Part shown: positions 34,500 through 42,306 of the stretch, piece by piece
Position numbering within the stretch: position 1 is the stretch's first letter
Layout of the letters: every line of letters starts with the position of its first letter
Source of the DNA: Actinomycetota bacterium
GTDB lineage: Bacteria > Actinomycetota > Thermoleophilia > Solirubrobacterales > Solirubrobacteraceae
Assembly: GCA_009699245.1 (NCBI GenBank)
Contig: WLOQ01000004.1
Location: 62,001 to 126,000 of the forward strand
Direction: 5' to 3'
Length of the DNA stretch: 64,000 nucleotides
Position numbers and translations under genes: made by a program
The notes under the pieces: generated by a model
Told to the model about the DNA's origin: nothing
Database searches by the model: none
The model's input: only the letters and a program-made list of their open reading frames with translations

Positions 34500-35471
34500 A
34501 TGGAGAGAGACTTCAGCTCAGGCCTCGACGTGTCGCGCGAGTTCCTGGCCCCGATCGTCGACGAGCCCCTGTACAGCGAGACGGGCGCGTATTCCGCGTA
34601 CGACCCGACGCAGAACATCGGCTTCTGGATGCACCTTGGGCGCTTCTCGTACGACCCGACGGTCTGGCACGAGGCGCTGATGATCTACCTGCCCGACGGC
34701 ACGCGCCTCGCGTTCAAGAACTACGGCCGCAGCGACGCGACGCGCGGCCCGGCCGGCTCGCTGATGTCGTTTCAGTGCATCGAGCCGTTCAAGCGCTGGC
34801 AGTTCAAGTACGACGGGCCCGCGCAGCGCGTGGACAACGACATCCTCTTCGCAGGTGGCCTGCGTCAAGGGCGCGAGGAGCGCCTGATCGTCGACCTCAC
34901 GATCGACAGCGTCAAGCCGATCTGGGACATGGGCGGCCACGGCGATGACACGCCCGGCGGCAAGAGCCACGACGAGCAGCTCTCCGAGGCCCACGGCAGC
35001 ATCGTCTCCGACGACGGCACGCTCGAGTTCCACGGCGCCGGCTGGCGCGACCACGGCCGCGGCCCGCGTGACATCGGCAGCATCAAGGGCCACACGATCC
35101 TCGGCGGCTGGTTCCCCGACGAGGACTGCGGCTTCGTCGCGATCCACGTCGAGGACGACCGCGGCACGGCGAGCAACGGCCAGGTGTTCATCGGCGACGA
35201 GCGCGAGCCGCTCTCCCCCGTCCTGCCGACGTGGGGCGACCCGCGGTCGATGCCCATGAGCTTTGACGCCGTGCTCCCCGCCCCGTCCGGCGACCATCAC
35301 GTCCACGTCGAGATCCAGCAGGTCGCCCCGATCACGATGCTGCCGCCGAACCACCTCGCGCTCGGCATGATCGACGAGCCTGGGGCCTTCGTCATCCTCG
35401 AGAGCCAGGCGCGCTTCGAGTGGGACGGGCGCGTCGGCTACGGGTATGTGGAGCGCTCACATCGGATGTGA
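34500..35471 (+). CDS. DUF7064/7065-type uncharacterised protein
   Basis: A 323-residue soluble protein of the beta-sandwich class often annotated AttH-like or DUF7064/7065. Features: NIGFWMHLGRFSYDPTVWHE, WQFKYDGPAQRV, a long acidic DDTPGGKSHDEQLSEAHGS stretch, GAGWRDHGRGPRDIGSIKGH, and C-terminal FEWDGRVGYGYVERSHRM. No catalytic motif can be named. Family members often accompany steroid, terpene or aromatic catabolism genes, which fits the divergent operon. ATG 34500 follows TATAGAT by 5 nt, consistent with a leaderless or near-leaderless transcript. Confidence 0.75.
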   Translation: MERDFSSGLDVSREFLAPIVDEPLYSETGAYSAYDPTQNIGFWMHLGRFSYDPTVWHEALMIYLPDGTRLAFKNYGRSDATRGPAGSLMSFQCIEPFKRWQFKYDGPAQRVDNDILFAGGLRQGREERLIVDLTIDSVKPIWDMGGHGDDTPGGKSHDEQLSEAHGSIVSDDGTLEFHGAGWRDHGRGPRDIGSIKGHTILGGWFPDEDCGFVAIHVEDDRGTASNGQVFIGDEREPLSPVLPTWGDPRSMPMSFDAVLPAPSGDHHVHVEIQQVAPITMLPPNHLALGMIDEPGAFVILESQARFEWDGRVGYGYVERSHRM

Positions 35472-35567
35472 GGGACCAAGTCGCCGGGGGTGCCATCAGT
35501 AGGCGGATCCACCAGCCGTCGCGAGGCGGTCATCCCAGAAAAGATCGGCCCCCCGGCTCCCTAGGAG

Positions 35568-35720
35568 TCACCGCCGCACCACCTCACAGTCCGCGGCAAC
35601 CACGTCCACCACATCCGCGAACACCATGTCCAGGCCCGGCCCACAGGCCACCCGGTCCACACCGCCGCCGACGACCTGGATGCGGTCGTCGCCGTCGCCG
35701 CCCTGGATGACGTCGGGGTC
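35568..35720 (-). pseudogene. Remnant of an RTX/hemolysin-type calcium-binding repeat protein
   Basis: The minus-strand reading ends with DPDVIQGGDGDDRIQVVGGG, VDRVACGPGLDMVFADVVDV and a terminal DCEVVRR before TGA at 35568. This is the recognisable last turn of a calcium-binding RTX repeat protein, with all codons GC-ending. No start, signal peptide or further repeats exist upstream, where the sequence changes character at about 35720. It is the 3' tail of a lost gene. The stretch 35472-35567 upstream on the plus strand holds nothing recognisable. Confidence 0.6.
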
Positions 35721-35786
35721 GAGGGCGACGAGGCGTGCATCCTGCTCGACTTCGGCGGCCTGAAGGGCTACGCCCAGTCGTACTGA
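35721..35786 (+). pseudogene. Possible 3' remnant of an unidentified gene
   Basis: In the plus frame ending at TGA 35784, the last 21 codons read EGDEACILLDFGGLKGYAQSY, with almost every third position G or C. No start or upstream coding context exists. It abuts the RTX remnant tail to tail, which suggests a deletion scar. Too short to identify a family. Confidence 0.25.
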
Positions 35787-35805
35787 GCCGCGCGACCGCG
35801 CGACG

Positions 35806-36621
35806 CTACATCGGGGGGACGCGCGGGCGACCCGGTCGCCGCGGCACCACCGCGCTCGTACGCGCCTGATACTCCGCGTACTCCGGGTACTTCGAGCGCG
35901 TGATCTCCTCGGTGAAGCGGGTCGAGCCGACGAAGAGGATCGTGAGCAGCGCGGCACCGGAGATCGTCCACTGCGCGAGCGAGCCGGCCGCGGCGGCGCC
36001 GAAGAGGAAGACGACCCACCACTGCGCGATCTCGCAGAAGTAGTTGGGGTGGCGCGAGCAGCGGAAGAGCCCGCGCTGCAGGAAGCGCGGGTCGGGCACG
36101 CGCCCTGCGGCCGCCTCGGCCGCCTTCCAGCGGTGGAAGTTCCACTGCTGCTGGTCGGCGAGCGTCTCCCCCGCGAGCAGCGCGAGGAAGAGCGCGGCGA
36201 GCACGAGGTCGAGCGCGCCGAAATCGCCCTGGTGGTCGAGCGCCGTCTGCGCGGGCAGCGTGATGAGGAGGAGGAGCGCGCTCTGGAAGCCGACGATGAA
36301 GAAGAGGTTGAAGAGCTGGAACTGCCACGGCGTCATGCGCTCGCGCAGGACCGGCCAGCGGTAGTCCTCCACCCCGCTGTAGCCGCCCTTCCGCGCGAAG
36401 TTGAACGTCAGCCGCGCGCCCCAGAGGGTGACAAGCCCCGCCACGAGAGTGAGGCGCGCATCGTCGAACCCCGCGAACCCGGCGAAGATCCACACGTAGA
36501 TCACCGGCACGATCGACCAGAGCCGATCGATCCACGAGTGTTCGCCGGTGACGAGCGAGGCGATCCAGGCGAGCGCCGCGAAGGCGCCTGCGACGACAGT
36601 GACGGTCAAGAGTGCCGACAT
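35806..36621 (-). CDS. DUF1295 / steroid 5-alpha-reductase-like membrane protein
   Basis: A 271-residue integral membrane protein with six or seven helices. Family landmarks are SWIDRLWSIVPVIYVW near the N-terminus, LTLWGARLTFNFARKGGYSG, WQFQLFNLFFIV and the C-terminal FRCSRHPNYFCEIAQWW followed by EITRSKYPEYAEYQ, which match the NADPH-binding end of the steroid 5-alpha-reductase/ICMT superfamily. The substrate is unknown; DUF1295 members act on lipids or steroids. The stop is at 35806 and the next gene's stop on the same strand lies 3 nt upstream of its ATG, so the two are probably one transcript. Confidence 0.82.
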   Translation of the reverse strand: MSALLTVTVVAGAFAALAWIASLVTGEHSWIDRLWSIVPVIYVWIFAGFAGFDDARLTLVAGLVTLWGARLTFNFARKGGYSGVEDYRWPVLRERMTPWQFQLFNLFFIVGFQSALLLLITLPAQTALDHQGDFGALDLVLAALFLALLAGETLADQQQWNFHRWKAAEAAAGRVPDPRFLQRGLFRCSRHPNYFCEIAQWWVVFLFGAAAAGSLAQWTISGAALLTILFVGSTRFTEEITRSKYPEYAEYQARTSAVVPRRPGRPRVPPM

Positions 36622-36624
36622 CGC

Positions 36625-37104
36625 TCAGCCGCTGAAGCTGAAGCGCTGCTCGTATGTGCCGTCGCTGCGGAGCGTGGTGACGAGCTCGCCGCGGGCGCCC
36701 GCATATGCGCCGGTGCCGCCGAGGATCGCGCGGCGGACCGGCTTCTGCGCGGTGAGCCTCCAGTCGGTGCCGGAGTACTCGGCGATGCCGGTCGCGAAGA
36801 GGTCCCCGTCCTTGAGTCGGAACACGAGATCGCTCTCGTCGACCCGCGCGGTCCCGCCCGCGTCCGGGACGTCGCGGACCGTGAGCTGCCCGAGGAGCTT
36901 GCCGACCGGCTCGCCGTCGCGCGTGACTGCCGCCTCGAAGTGCTTCTCATCACCCTTGCTGGTGCCGGTGGCGCCGAGGTCGACCCCCTGGAGCTCGGGC
37001 TTCGCCTGGATCAGCGTGAAATCGTCGGGCCCGGAAACGCCGCAGCCCGTGAAGGCCGCGGCCGCGGCGAGGCAGACGATGCTGATGGTGCGCCTGACAA
37101 TCAT
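36625..37104 (-). CDS. Lipoprotein with allene-oxide-cyclase-like barrel
   Basis: A 159-residue exported lipoprotein. MIVRRTISIVCLAAAAAFTG ends at a cysteine (FTGC lipobox-like), then GPDDFTLIQAKPELQGVDLG. The C-terminal region IAEYSGTDWRLTAQKPVRRA and AILGGTGAYAGARGELVTTL is the GGTGxYxGARG pattern of the allene-oxide-cyclase/dirigent-like barrel found in actinobacteria. Enzymatic activity is not established for these proteins. ATG 37104 lies 7 nt after TAGGGT, so it is probably leaderless; the open frame to 37206 is ignored. Confidence 0.75.
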   Translation of the reverse strand: MIVRRTISIVCLAAAAAFTGCGVSGPDDFTLIQAKPELQGVDLGATGTSKGDEKHFEAAVTRDGEPVGKLLGQLTVRDVPDAGGTARVDESDLVFRLKDGDLFATGIAEYSGTDWRLTAQKPVRRAILGGTGAYAGARGELVTTLRSDGTYEQRFSFSG

Positions 37105-37111
37105 GCGCGCG

Positions 37112-37117
37112 ACCCTA
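37112..37117 (-). promoter_or_regulatory. -10 box of the lipoprotein gene, leaderless
   Basis: TAGGGT on the minus strand, 7 nt before ATG 37104. Confidence 0.4.
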
Positions 37118-37162
37118 CTCAAGCGGGTCGCGCGACTGTCCTCCCGTGGTGCAGCGCGCCGG

Positions 37163-37474
37163 TCAGTAGCTGAAGATCGAGGCGTCGCGACCGTCCAGCC
37201 ACTCATGCAGCGGGGTGGCGCCGGACAGGCGCGCGTTCGGGACGAAGGCCTCGGCGTCCAGTCCGCGGGCCGTCACGCAGATCGGGCAGACGAGCAGCTC
37301 GCCGCCACCATCGGCGAACTGGGCGAAGAGCCGCTCGAGCGGCGGACAGCCGTCGCACGCCGTCCCCTCCGCATGTCCGGGAACCGCGAGCCGCACCGCA
37401 TCCTTCGTGCACCAGATCGCCGCCTGCTGACCGCGATCGAGCGCGGCGACAGCGACGAGGAACGCCACGGTCAC
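37163..37474 (-). CDS. DsrE/DsrF-family protein, probably frameshifted at the 5' end
   Basis: A 103-residue DsrE-like protein (small sulfur-relay fold). The coding region reads VAFLVAVAALDRGQQAAIWC and CTKDAVRLAVPGHAEGTACD, then CPPLERLFAQFADGGGELLV and CPICVTARGLDAEAFVPNAR, ending GRDASIFSY. The cysteine pair and CPIC site are kept. The listed start is GTG 37474, but the usual family N-terminus (LVNLATGLEDPERVTV) is encoded in the same frame just upstream without a start codon. ATG 37527 has a perfect GGAG 4 nt before it, but it is out of frame by one base. The gene therefore looks truncated by a one-base deletion, or the assembly lost a base. Confidence 0.75.
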   Translation of the reverse strand: MTVAFLVAVAALDRGQQAAIWCTKDAVRLAVPGHAEGTACDGCPPLERLFAQFADGGGELLVCPICVTARGLDAEAFVPNARLSGATPLHEWLDGRDASIFSY

Positions 37475-37625
37475 GCGCTCGGGGTCCTCGAGGCCGGTGG
37501 CGAGATTGACCAGCGTGGTGCCGGCATGAGGCTCCTATCCGGGGGCTCTCGACTATCCATCGCAGCCCGGGGCTGTCAACTCGGCGCCGCCGCAGGACTG
37601 GAAGACCACATCCGACGTGCGTCTA

Positions 37626-37699
37626 TCGGGGAGACAGGATTTGAACCTGCGACCGCCCGGCCCCCAGCCGGGTGCGCTACCAGACTGCGCCACTCCCCG
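37626..37699 (-). tRNA. tRNA-Pro (GGG)
   Basis: A 74-nt cloverleaf beginning CGGGGAGTGGCGCAGTCTGG. The anticodon arm CCCGG-CTGGGGG-CCGGG gives GGG (codon CCC), and the T arm carries GGTTCAAATCC. The acceptor stem CGGGGAG pairs with CTCCCCG; CCA is not encoded. Confidence 0.95.
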
Positions 37700-37740
37700 T
37701 GACGGCACGGAGTCTACGCAATACGTCGCGCAGGGTCCGA

Positions 37741-37811
37741 AGCGGGCGACCGGACTCGAACCGGCACTGAGAGCTTGGAAGGCTCTTGTGCAGCCGTTAC
37801 ACCACGCCCGC
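37741..37811 (-). tRNA. tRNA-Gly (UCC)
   Basis: A 71-nt cloverleaf beginning GCGGGCGTGGTGTAACGGC. The anticodon arm AGAGC-CTTCCAA-GCTCT gives UCC (codon GGA). The T arm is CCGGTTCGAGTCCGG and the discriminator is T. It lies 41 nt upstream of tRNA-Pro on the same strand and may be co-transcribed. Confidence 0.95.
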
Positions 37812-37849
37812 GTGGGTCGCCGAGTATAGGTCGCGTGGCCCGTCGGGCC

Positions 37850-38623
37850 CTATGCGGCGCCGATGTCCGGGATGCCTGTGCGGTCGACGCCGTCGGGCAG
37901 GCGGCCCTCGTCCTCGAGCTTGTCGAGGTGCGCCGCGAGCGTCACCGCGGCGGCGCGATGGAGGATCTGCGGGACGTCCGGCCAGGCCCGGTGCAGGATC
38001 CCCTCGACGGTCCGCTCGCCGGCGTCGAGCGCCGCGATCAGGCGCCGCTCGCGATCGAGCCGGTGGTCGCGGTACTCCTCGAGCTTGGCGGCCGCGTCCA
38101 GGACGAGCGGCCCATGCCCGGGGCAGATCACCTCGGGGCGCAGGGCGATCATGCGGTCGAGCGCCGCGAGGTACGCGGCCATCGCGCCGGGGTCGGGCGC
38201 GACGTAGACGCTGCCGTGGCCGAGCACCGCATCGCCGGTGAAGAGCGCCGTGCCGGCGAGGAAGGCGAGGTGATCGGGCGCGTGGCCGGGCGTCGCCACG
38301 GCGGTCAGCGGACCGAATCCGTCCCCGTCCGCGAGCCGCACGGTCGCGCCATCCCACGCCGCCGCGCCGACCGGGACGCTGCCGATGCGCTCGAGCAGCC
38401 CAGCGACGCCGCCGGTGTGGTCCGGATGGCCGTGTGTGACGGCGATGCCGCCCACGCCGCCTCGCGCCGCCGCGTCGGCCGCCACCCGGTCGAGGTGCGC
38501 GTCCTGCGCCGGCCCGGGATCGACGACCCAGCATGGGCCACGGCCGACGAGCCACGTATTCGTCCCCTCAAGGGTGAACGGACCGGGGTTGTCGGCGCGG
38601 ATCTGAGCGAGGTCCGCCTCCAT
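37850..38623 (-). CDS. MBL-fold metallo-hydrolase (LACTB2/glyoxalase-II-like)
   Basis: A 257-residue metallo-beta-lactamase-fold hydrolase. The zinc motif is VTHGHPDHTGGVAGLLE (HxHxDH). TPGHAPDHLAFL and FTGDAVLGHGSVYV supply the further ligands, and VICPGHGPLVLDA the last histidine. A C-terminal helical segment (EEYRDHRLDRERRLIAALDA) matches LACTB2-type nucleases. The substrate could be a thioester or RNA. ATG 38623 follows TAGCCT by 6 nt, a leaderless arrangement. Confidence 0.88.
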   Translation of the reverse strand: MEADLAQIRADNPGPFTLEGTNTWLVGRGPCWVVDPGPAQDAHLDRVAADAAARGGVGGIAVTHGHPDHTGGVAGLLERIGSVPVGAAAWDGATVRLADGDGFGPLTAVATPGHAPDHLAFLAGTALFTGDAVLGHGSVYVAPDPGAMAAYLAALDRMIALRPEVICPGHGPLVLDAAAKLEEYRDHRLDRERRLIAALDAGERTVEGILHRAWPDVPQILHRAAAVTLAAHLDKLEDEGRLPDGVDRTGIPDIGAA

Positions 38624-38629
38624 CCCCAG

Positions 38630-38635
38630 AGGCTA
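38630..38635 (-). promoter_or_regulatory. -10 box of the MBL-fold gene, leaderless
   Basis: TAGCCT on the minus strand, 6 nt before ATG 38623. Confidence 0.45.
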
Positions 38636-38687
38636 CCCCGCGGGGCCGCGTGTTTCGCCCCGCGGCCCGGCGTGGGAGAATGAGGTC

Positions 38688-40100
38688 GTGGACCGGCTCA
38701 GCGCCCTCGATGCGGCGTTCCTCGACCTCGACACTGCGCGCTCGCCGATGCACGTCGGCTGGGTCATGCGTTTTGCCGGTGAGGCGCCGCCGCTCACCGA
38801 GCTGCGCGGCCATGTGGAGTCACGTCTCGCGGCGATGCCGCGGTTCCGCCGCCACGCGATCGTGCCGCCGCTCGGCATCGCTGATCCCTGGTGGACCGAC
38901 GACGTCGGCTTCGACATCGCGCGCCACGTCGACGCGGTCGAGTTCCCCGGACCCGTCGACGAGGACACGCTGCGCGACATCGCCGCGGCGCTGCTCGCCA
39001 TCCCGCTCGACGGGCGCCGCCCGCTCTGGCGCCTGACGCTCATCGCGGACACCGGCGCGGACGGCCCGGCGCGCGGGTTCGCGATCGTCGGGCAGGCGCA
39101 CCACGCGCTGCTGGACGGGATCGCCGCGGTCGAGCTCGGCGTCCTGCTGCTCGACGCCCAGGGCGCCCCGCCGCGCCCAGAGGCTGAGCCCTGGACGCCG
39201 GAGCGCCCGATCGGACTGCCGGAGGCGATCGCCGCCACCGCACTGGCCCGCACCGCCGCCGCCGCGCGCCTGCTGCGCAGCGTCGCGGACGGCACCCTGC
39301 GCGATGCGGCCGCGCTGCTCGGCGCCCTCGCGGGCGGTGGCCCGGCCGGGCCGCTCGCGCAGATGGAGACGCACGAGCGCACCGTCGCGCACGCCTCGAC
39401 CGGCCTTGAGGCGCTGCGCGCGAGCACCCGCCGCCACGACGCGACGATCAACGACGCACTGCTCACCGCGAGCACGCTCGCCCTCGCTGCCGCGTTCGAC
39501 CGCCGCGCGGCGGCGCACACCCACCTGCGCGCGATCGTCCCGGTCAGCGTGCGCACCGACGGCGAGACCGGCGCCGGCCACGCGAACCGCATCACGCTGC
39601 TGCCGCTCACCCTGCCGCTCGGCGAGCGCGACCCCGTGCGCCTGCTGCGCGCCGTGCGCGCCCGCACCGCGGCCGCCAAGCGCTCCGGCCTGCCGCAGGC
39701 GGGCGCCGCGCTGCTCGACGCCGCCGACGCCCTCCCGCGGCCGCTGCGCCCCGCGCTCACGCGCCGCGCCGTGAAGGCCGGTGCGCCGGACGTCGTCATC
39801 TCCAACGTCCCCGGTCCCACCGAGCCGCTCGAGCTCCTCGGGCGCCCGATGCTCGCCGCGTGGCCGTCGGTGCCGCTGGTCGAGGGCCAGGGGATCACGA
39901 TCGGCGCGCTCTCCTACGCCGGGCGGCTCTTCGTCGGCGTCACCGCCGACCCGCTCGTCGTCCCCGACGCGGAGCTCATCGCGCGCGACCTTGAGCAGGC
40001 GCTCGTGGCGATCGCGACCGCGCAGGAGCCCGTCGCCGAGACGCCGACGCCCTGGCGCGCGCGGGCGCTTGAGCGCCGCCGGGCGCGCGGCGGCGCCTAA
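38688..40100 (+). CDS. Wax ester synthase / diacylglycerol acyltransferase (WS/DGAT)
   Basis: A 470-residue enzyme of the WS/DGAT family that makes triacylglycerol or wax esters from acyl-CoA, giving storage lipids. MDRLSALDAAFLDLDTARSP at the start and the catalytic HHxxxDG motif (H138, H139, D143 in QAHHALLDGIAAVE) are present. DATINDALLTASTLAL, SNVPGPTEPLELLG and GALSYAGRLFVGVTAD complete the C-terminal half. GTG 38688 is preceded at 6 nt by GAGAAT, an imperfect -10. No other lipid-storage gene is adjacent; it diverges from the MBL-fold gene. Confidence 0.93.
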   Translation: MDRLSALDAAFLDLDTARSPMHVGWVMRFAGEAPPLTELRGHVESRLAAMPRFRRHAIVPPLGIADPWWTDDVGFDIARHVDAVEFPGPVDEDTLRDIAAALLAIPLDGRRPLWRLTLIADTGADGPARGFAIVGQAHHALLDGIAAVELGVLLLDAQGAPPRPEAEPWTPERPIGLPEAIAATALARTAAAARLLRSVADGTLRDAAALLGALAGGGPAGPLAQMETHERTVAHASTGLEALRASTRRHDATINDALLTASTLALAAAFDRRAAAHTHLRAIVPVSVRTDGETGAGHANRITLLPLTLPLGERDPVRLLRAVRARTAAAKRSGLPQAGAALLDAADALPRPLRPALTRRAVKAGAPDVVISNVPGPTEPLELLGRPMLAAWPSVPLVEGQGITIGALSYAGRLFVGVTADPLVVPDAELIARDLEQALVAIATAQEPVAETPTPWRARALERRRARGGA

Positions 40101-40134
40101 CGGCTGTGCCGCAGGAGCCCGGCGCGCACGCCGA

Positions 40135-40224
40135 GACGCGGTTGAGCGCCATCCGCAGCAACGGGTTGCGCCCGGCGATGAGGACCGTGACGTCCGCGGC
40201 GGTGGGCTCGGTGGCGGGTCCCAT
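40135..40224 (-). pseudogene. Possible receiver-domain remnant
   Basis: On the minus strand the frame MGPATEPTAADVTVLIAGRN continues PLLRMALNRV, which looks like the first strand and helix of a response regulator, with the acidic residues replaced. It then runs into antisense of the WS/DGAT gene. It may be the start of a truncated gene, or chance. The 40101-40327 gap contains nothing else recognisable except the -10 of the next gene. Confidence 0.25.
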
Positions 40225-40315
40225 GCTCTCCGGCACGCTATGGACGCGGCGGGCCCCATCCATCGGTACGCCGCCGCCACCACGCTGCGGACGAGTACGG
40301 ACTGGCCGGGCCGCG

Positions 40316-40321
40316 TAGGGT
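40316..40321 (+). promoter_or_regulatory. -10 box of the NarL-type regulator, leaderless
   Basis: TAGGGT followed by 6 nt and ATG 40328. Confidence 0.45.
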
Positions 40322-40327
40322 TGCGCC

Positions 40328-40987
40328 ATGCCCGATGCCCAAGCCTCCTCCGGCGCCGCGCGCACGGTGCGCCTCGTGCTCGCCGACGATCACGAGGTCG
40401 TGCGGGCCGGGCTGCGCCTGCTGCTCGACGCCGAGCCGGGCTTTGAAGTCGTCGCCGAGGCGGGCGACGTCGAAGGCGCCGTGCGCTACACCCGCGGCCA
40501 CAAGCCGGACGTCCTCGTGCTCGACCTGAACATGCCGGGGTCGCTCACGTCGATCGACGCGATCCCGCAGATCGCGGAGGCGTCCCCCGCCACGCGCGTC
40601 GTGATCCTCACGATGCAGGACGACCCGGCCTTCGCCCGCAGCGCGCTGCAGGCGGGCGCGATCGGCTACGTCCTCAAGGAGGCGGCCGACGACGAGCTGA
40701 TCGCCGCGATCCACCGCGCCGCCGACGGTGAGCCGTACCTCAACCCCCGCCTCGGCGCAGCGCTCGCCTCGCTGGGCGCCGACACGCACGCCGACATGCT
40801 CAGCGAGCGCGAGGTCGAGGTGCTGCGCCTCATCGCGCTGGGCCACACGAACGCGGAGATCGCCGGCCAGCTCCACCTCTCGGTGCGCACGGTCGAGGCG
40901 CATCGCGCGCACATCCAGCGCAAGCTCGGTCGCACCACACGCGCGGAACTCGTGCGCTACGCCCTCGACCGCGGCCTCGTCGACTGA
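40328..40987 (+). CDS. NarL/FixJ-family response regulator
   Basis: A 219-residue response regulator. The receiver domain spans residues 14-130, with D20/D21 in LADDHEVVRAGLR, phosphoacceptor Asp66 in DVLVLDLNMPG, and the lysine in GYVLKEAADDE. A LuxR-type helix-turn-helix at residues 157-215 reads LSEREVEVLRLIALGHTNAE and LHLSVRTVEAHRAHIQRKLG. No partner kinase is adjacent, so the signal is unknown. The start is leaderless, 6 nt after TAGGGT. It converges on bioA, with 7 nt between the stops. Confidence 0.93.
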   Translation: MPDAQASSGAARTVRLVLADDHEVVRAGLRLLLDAEPGFEVVAEAGDVEGAVRYTRGHKPDVLVLDLNMPGSLTSIDAIPQIAEASPATRVVILTMQDDPAFARSALQAGAIGYVLKEAADDELIAAIHRAADGEPYLNPRLGAALASLGADTHADMLSEREVEVLRLIALGHTNAEIAGQLHLSVRTVEAHRAHIQRKLGRTTRAELVRYALDRGLVD

Positions 40988-40994
40988 CGCGCGC

Positions 40995-42284
40995 TCAGGC
41001 GGCCGCGGCGGCGAGCGTCATCGCGGCGGTGATGCGAGCGAGGTCGTCGTCGCCGGTGACGTACGGCGGCATCGTGTAGATCAGGTCGCGGAACGGCCGC
41101 AGCCACACGCCGTGCGCCGCGGCGGCCGCGCTCGCGGCGGGGACGTCGACGGCGTGGTCGAGCTGGATCACGCCGATGGCACCGACGACGCGCACGTCGG
41201 CGACCCCGGGCAGCACCCGCGCGCCATCGAGCCCGTCGGTGAGGCCGCGCTCGATGCGCGGCACATCGTCGCGCCAGTCCCCGCGCTCGAGCAGCGCGGT
41301 CGAGGCAAGCGCCGCCGCGCAGGCGAGCGGGTTGGCCATGAAGGTCGGCCCGTGCATCAGCGCGCCGGACGGGCTCGCGGCGATCGACTCCGCCACCGCC
41401 GGCGTGCACAGCGTCGCGGCGAGCGTCATCGTGCCGCCCGTCAGCGCCTTGCCGACGCAGAGGATGTCCGGCGTGACGCCCGCGCCGCCCGTCGCGAAGA
41501 GCGGGCCGGTGCGCCCGAACCCGGTCGCGATCTCATCGGCGATGAGTAGCAGCCCGTGCCGGTCGCAGAGCTCGCGCAGCGCCACGACATACGCCGGGGC
41601 GTACGGCCGCATGCCGCCGGCACCCTGCAGCGTCGGCTCGATGATCACCGCGGCGAGCTCGTCGGCATGGGCGCTGAGCTCGCGCTCCACGAGCGCGACC
41701 CACGCTGGGTCGGCTGGCCCCTCGGTGCTCATCGGCGGCGCATCGACGAAGACCTGCGCGGGCAGCGCACCCGCGAACATCGCGTGCATCCCGGAGACGG
41801 GGTCGGTGACGGACATCGCGCCGAACGTGTCGCCGTGGTAGGCGCCGCGCAGCGCGAGGACGCGCGTGCGCCCCGGCTCCCCGCGCCCCGCAGCGACCTG
41901 GATCGCCATCTTCAGCGCCACCTCGACGCTCACCGAGCCGGAGTCTGCGAAGAAGACGTGTTCGAGGCCGTCCGGTGCCATCGCCACGAGGCGCTGCGCG
42001 AGCGTGATCGCCGGCTCGTGCGTGAGCCCACCGAACATCACGTGCGGCAGCGTGTGGAGCTGCGCCTCGACCGCGGCGACGATCTCCGGGTGGCGATGCC
42101 CGTGGATGACGCTCCACCACGAGGACATCGCATCGATCAGCTCGCGCCCGTCAGCGAGCGTCAGGCGCACGCCCTGCGCCGCGACGACCGGGAGCGGCGC
42201 GGCGAGGCCGGGCATCGGCCCGTACGGGTGCCAGACGTGCCGCCGGTCGGCGGCGAGCAGGGCATCCCAATCCGGTGCGCTCAC
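40995..42284 (-). CDS. bioA: Adenosylmethionine-8-amino-7-oxononanoate aminotransferase
   Basis: A 429-residue PLP-dependent class III aminotransferase that makes 7,8-diaminopelargonate in biotin synthesis. Typical BioA features: [41 protein letters not shown] (the D-S-G-S-V pattern), [30 protein letters not shown] and the PLP lysine in [17 protein letters not shown]. Biotin is needed by the acyl-CoA carboxylase in this window. Other bio genes are not here. GTG 42284 lies 7 nt after TAGGCT and lacks a Shine-Dalgarno sequence. Confidence 0.93.
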   Translation of the reverse strand: MSAPDWDALLAADRRHVWHPYGPMPGLAAPLPVVAAQGVRLTLADGRELIDAMSSWWSVIHGHRHPEIVAAVEAQLHTLPHVMFGGLTHEPAITLAQRLVAMAPDGLEHVFFADSGSVSVEVALKMAIQVAAGRGEPGRTRVLALRGAYHGDTFGAMSVTDPVSGMHAMFAGALPAQVFVDAPPMSTEGPADPAWVALVERELSAHADELAAVIIEPTLQGAGGMRPYAPAYVVALRELCDRHGLLLIADEIATGFGRTGPLFATGGAGVTPDILCVGKALTGGTMTLAATLCTPAVAESIAASPSGALMHGPTFMANPLACAAALASTALLERGDWRDDVPRIERGLTDGLDGARVLPGVADVRVVGAIGVIQLDHAVDVPAASAAAAAHGVWLRPFRDLIYTMPPYVTGDDDLARITAAMTLAAAAA

Positions 42285-42291
42285 GCGCTGG

Positions 42292-42297
42292 AGCCTA
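42292..42297 (-). promoter_or_regulatory. -10 box of bioA, leaderless
   Basis: TAGGCT on the minus strand, 7 nt before GTG 42284; same hexamer as at 17945 and 26428. Confidence 0.45.
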
Positions 42298-42306
42298 CGC
42301 CCGGCG

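Noticed and set aside
35420-35710. 96-codon plus-strand frame rich in Pro/Arg
   Set aside because: Composition is unlike the coding genes and it overlaps the end of the DUF7064-like gene and the RTX remnant.
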